Shown: in pieces, positions 6,306-6,946 of the stretch | How positions within the stretch are numbered: position 1 is the stretch's first letter | Layout: every line of letters starts with the position of its first letter | NCBI GenBank assembly: GCA_019454705.1 | Contig: JACFNS010000139.1 | Span: 1 to 6,946, forward strand | Length of the DNA stretch: 6,946 bases | Source: Taibaiella sp. | GTDB taxonomy: Bacteria > Bacteroidota > Bacteroidia > Chitinophagales > Chitinophagaceae | Direction of reading: 5' to 3' | Program-made: the position numbers and the translations under genes | Notes under the pieces: generated by a model | What the model saw: the letters and a program-made list of their open reading frames with translations, nothing else | The model's database searches: none | Told to the model about the DNA's origin: nothing

Positions 6306-6946
6306 ATGAGAAAATTAGCATTGGGAATTATCAGTATAGCGGTTATAAAAACTGCCGTAGCACAACCCCTGTCGGGCAGGCTTGATTCGGTAGTTATATC
6401 AGGCAACCGTATTGAAGAAGCATATGGCAGGGAAAACAGGAATATAGAAGTATTAGATAGCAGGCAGATAAGAGCCCTTCCTGTAAAGAGCACAAACGAG
6501 TTGCTGTCTTATGTAGCGGGTGTTGACCTGCGCCAGCGTGGCCCTGTAGGCACGCAGGCCGATGTATCTATTGATGGCAGCACTTTCGACCAGGTGCTGG
6601 TATTAATAAACGGGGTTAAAATGTCGGACCCGCAGACAGGCCACCATATGTTGAATATACCGATTCCGATAGGTGCTATAGAGCGTATTGAGATTGTGCG
6701 CTGCCCGGCAGCACGCACCTATGGTGTCAACGCATTGGCGGGTGCGATTAATATCGTTACTAAGACACCTGTACAGGATGAGGTATTTGCGCAGGCTTAT
6801 GCAGGCAGCAGCCTGAAGCAGGACACCGCTACCGGCGAAACATACTATGGCTGGGGCGCACAGGCTTCAGCTGCTATTGCGGGTAACAAACACTCACACA
6901 TATTATCCGTAGCGCACGACGAGGGCAGCGGATTTAGATACAATAC
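6306..6946 (+). CDS. TonB-dependent outer-membrane receptor (BtuB-like type), 3' end outside window
   Basis: The first 213 residues of an outer-membrane receptor are present; full members are usually 600 or more, so the beta-barrel is almost all beyond the right edge. A signal peptide (MRKLALGIISIAVIKTAVA, cut before Q20) is followed by a TonB-box-like segment LDSVVISGNR (26-35) and then the plug domain: NELLSYVAGVDLRQRG (64-79), DVSIDGSTFDQVLVLINGV (86-104), DPQTGHH (108-114), IERIEIVRCPAARTYG (125-140) and ALAGAINIVTK (143-153). No carboxypeptidase-like regulatory domain precedes the plug, so this is a simple importer rather than a SusC-type protein. The DPQTGHH pattern recalls proteins annotated as vitamin B12 receptors, but the ligand cannot be told from the plug, and no B12 riboswitch is seen upstream. 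Residue 133 is Cys where the family usually has Gly (RGPA). It would work with TonB-ExbB-ExbD, encoded elsewhere. Confidence 0.93.
   Translation, partial: MRKLALGIISIAVIKTAVAQPLSGRLDSVVISGNRIEEAYGRENRNIEVLDSRQIRALPVKSTNELLSYVAGVDLRQRGPVGTQADVSIDGSTFDQVLVLINGVKMSDPQTGHHMLNIPIPIGAIERIEIVRCPAARTYGVNALAGAINIVTKTPVQDEVFAQAYAGSSLKQDTATGETYYGWGAQASAAIAGNKHSHILSVAHDEGSGFRYN

Overview
The window looks like chromosomal DNA from a Bacteroidota bacterium, probably of the Chitinophagales/Sphingobacteriales type. This rests on a secreted protein with a C-terminal type IX secretion (T9SS) sorting domain, promoter-like TAnnTTTG elements rather than sigma70 TATAAT boxes, absence of clear Shine-Dalgarno sequences, a bacterial GH3-family acyl-adenylase, and a short CarB. 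I see no insertion sequence, phage gene, CRISPR array, rRNA or tRNA, and no cassette that I could defend as an undescribed defence or biosynthetic system. The genus assignment is inference.

Layout: (1) 1-1142, minus strand: the first 380 residues of a GH3-family protein, cut by the left edge. (2) 1143-2040: an 898-base AT-rich stretch between divergent genes. It holds a possible 46-residue single-helix membrane protein on the minus strand (1323-1463), a promoter-like element followed by a short ORF start and a terminator-like hairpin (1594-1697), and then a promoter plus a roughly 115-nt carB leader with two hairpin/T-run units that can pair in alternative ways. (3) 2041-4896, plus strand: carB, large subunit of carbamoyl-phosphate synthase, complete but without the C-terminal allosteric (MGS-like) domain. 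(4) 4958-6124, plus: a secreted T9SS cargo protein of unknown function, followed by a strong intrinsic terminator at 6147-6172. (5) 6306 to the right edge, plus: the first 213 residues of a TonB-dependent outer-membrane receptor resembling the BtuB type, with its own promoter-like element.

The genes do not form one obvious pathway. carB makes carbamoyl phosphate for arginine and pyrimidine synthesis; carA is not beside it. The secreted protein lies only 61 bases after carB with no terminator seen between them, so readthrough from carB is possible, though the functions look unrelated. The receptor is separated from it by a terminator and is probably its own transcription unit. The parts most worth following up are the structured carB leader, the missing CarB regulatory domain and the small membrane ORF.
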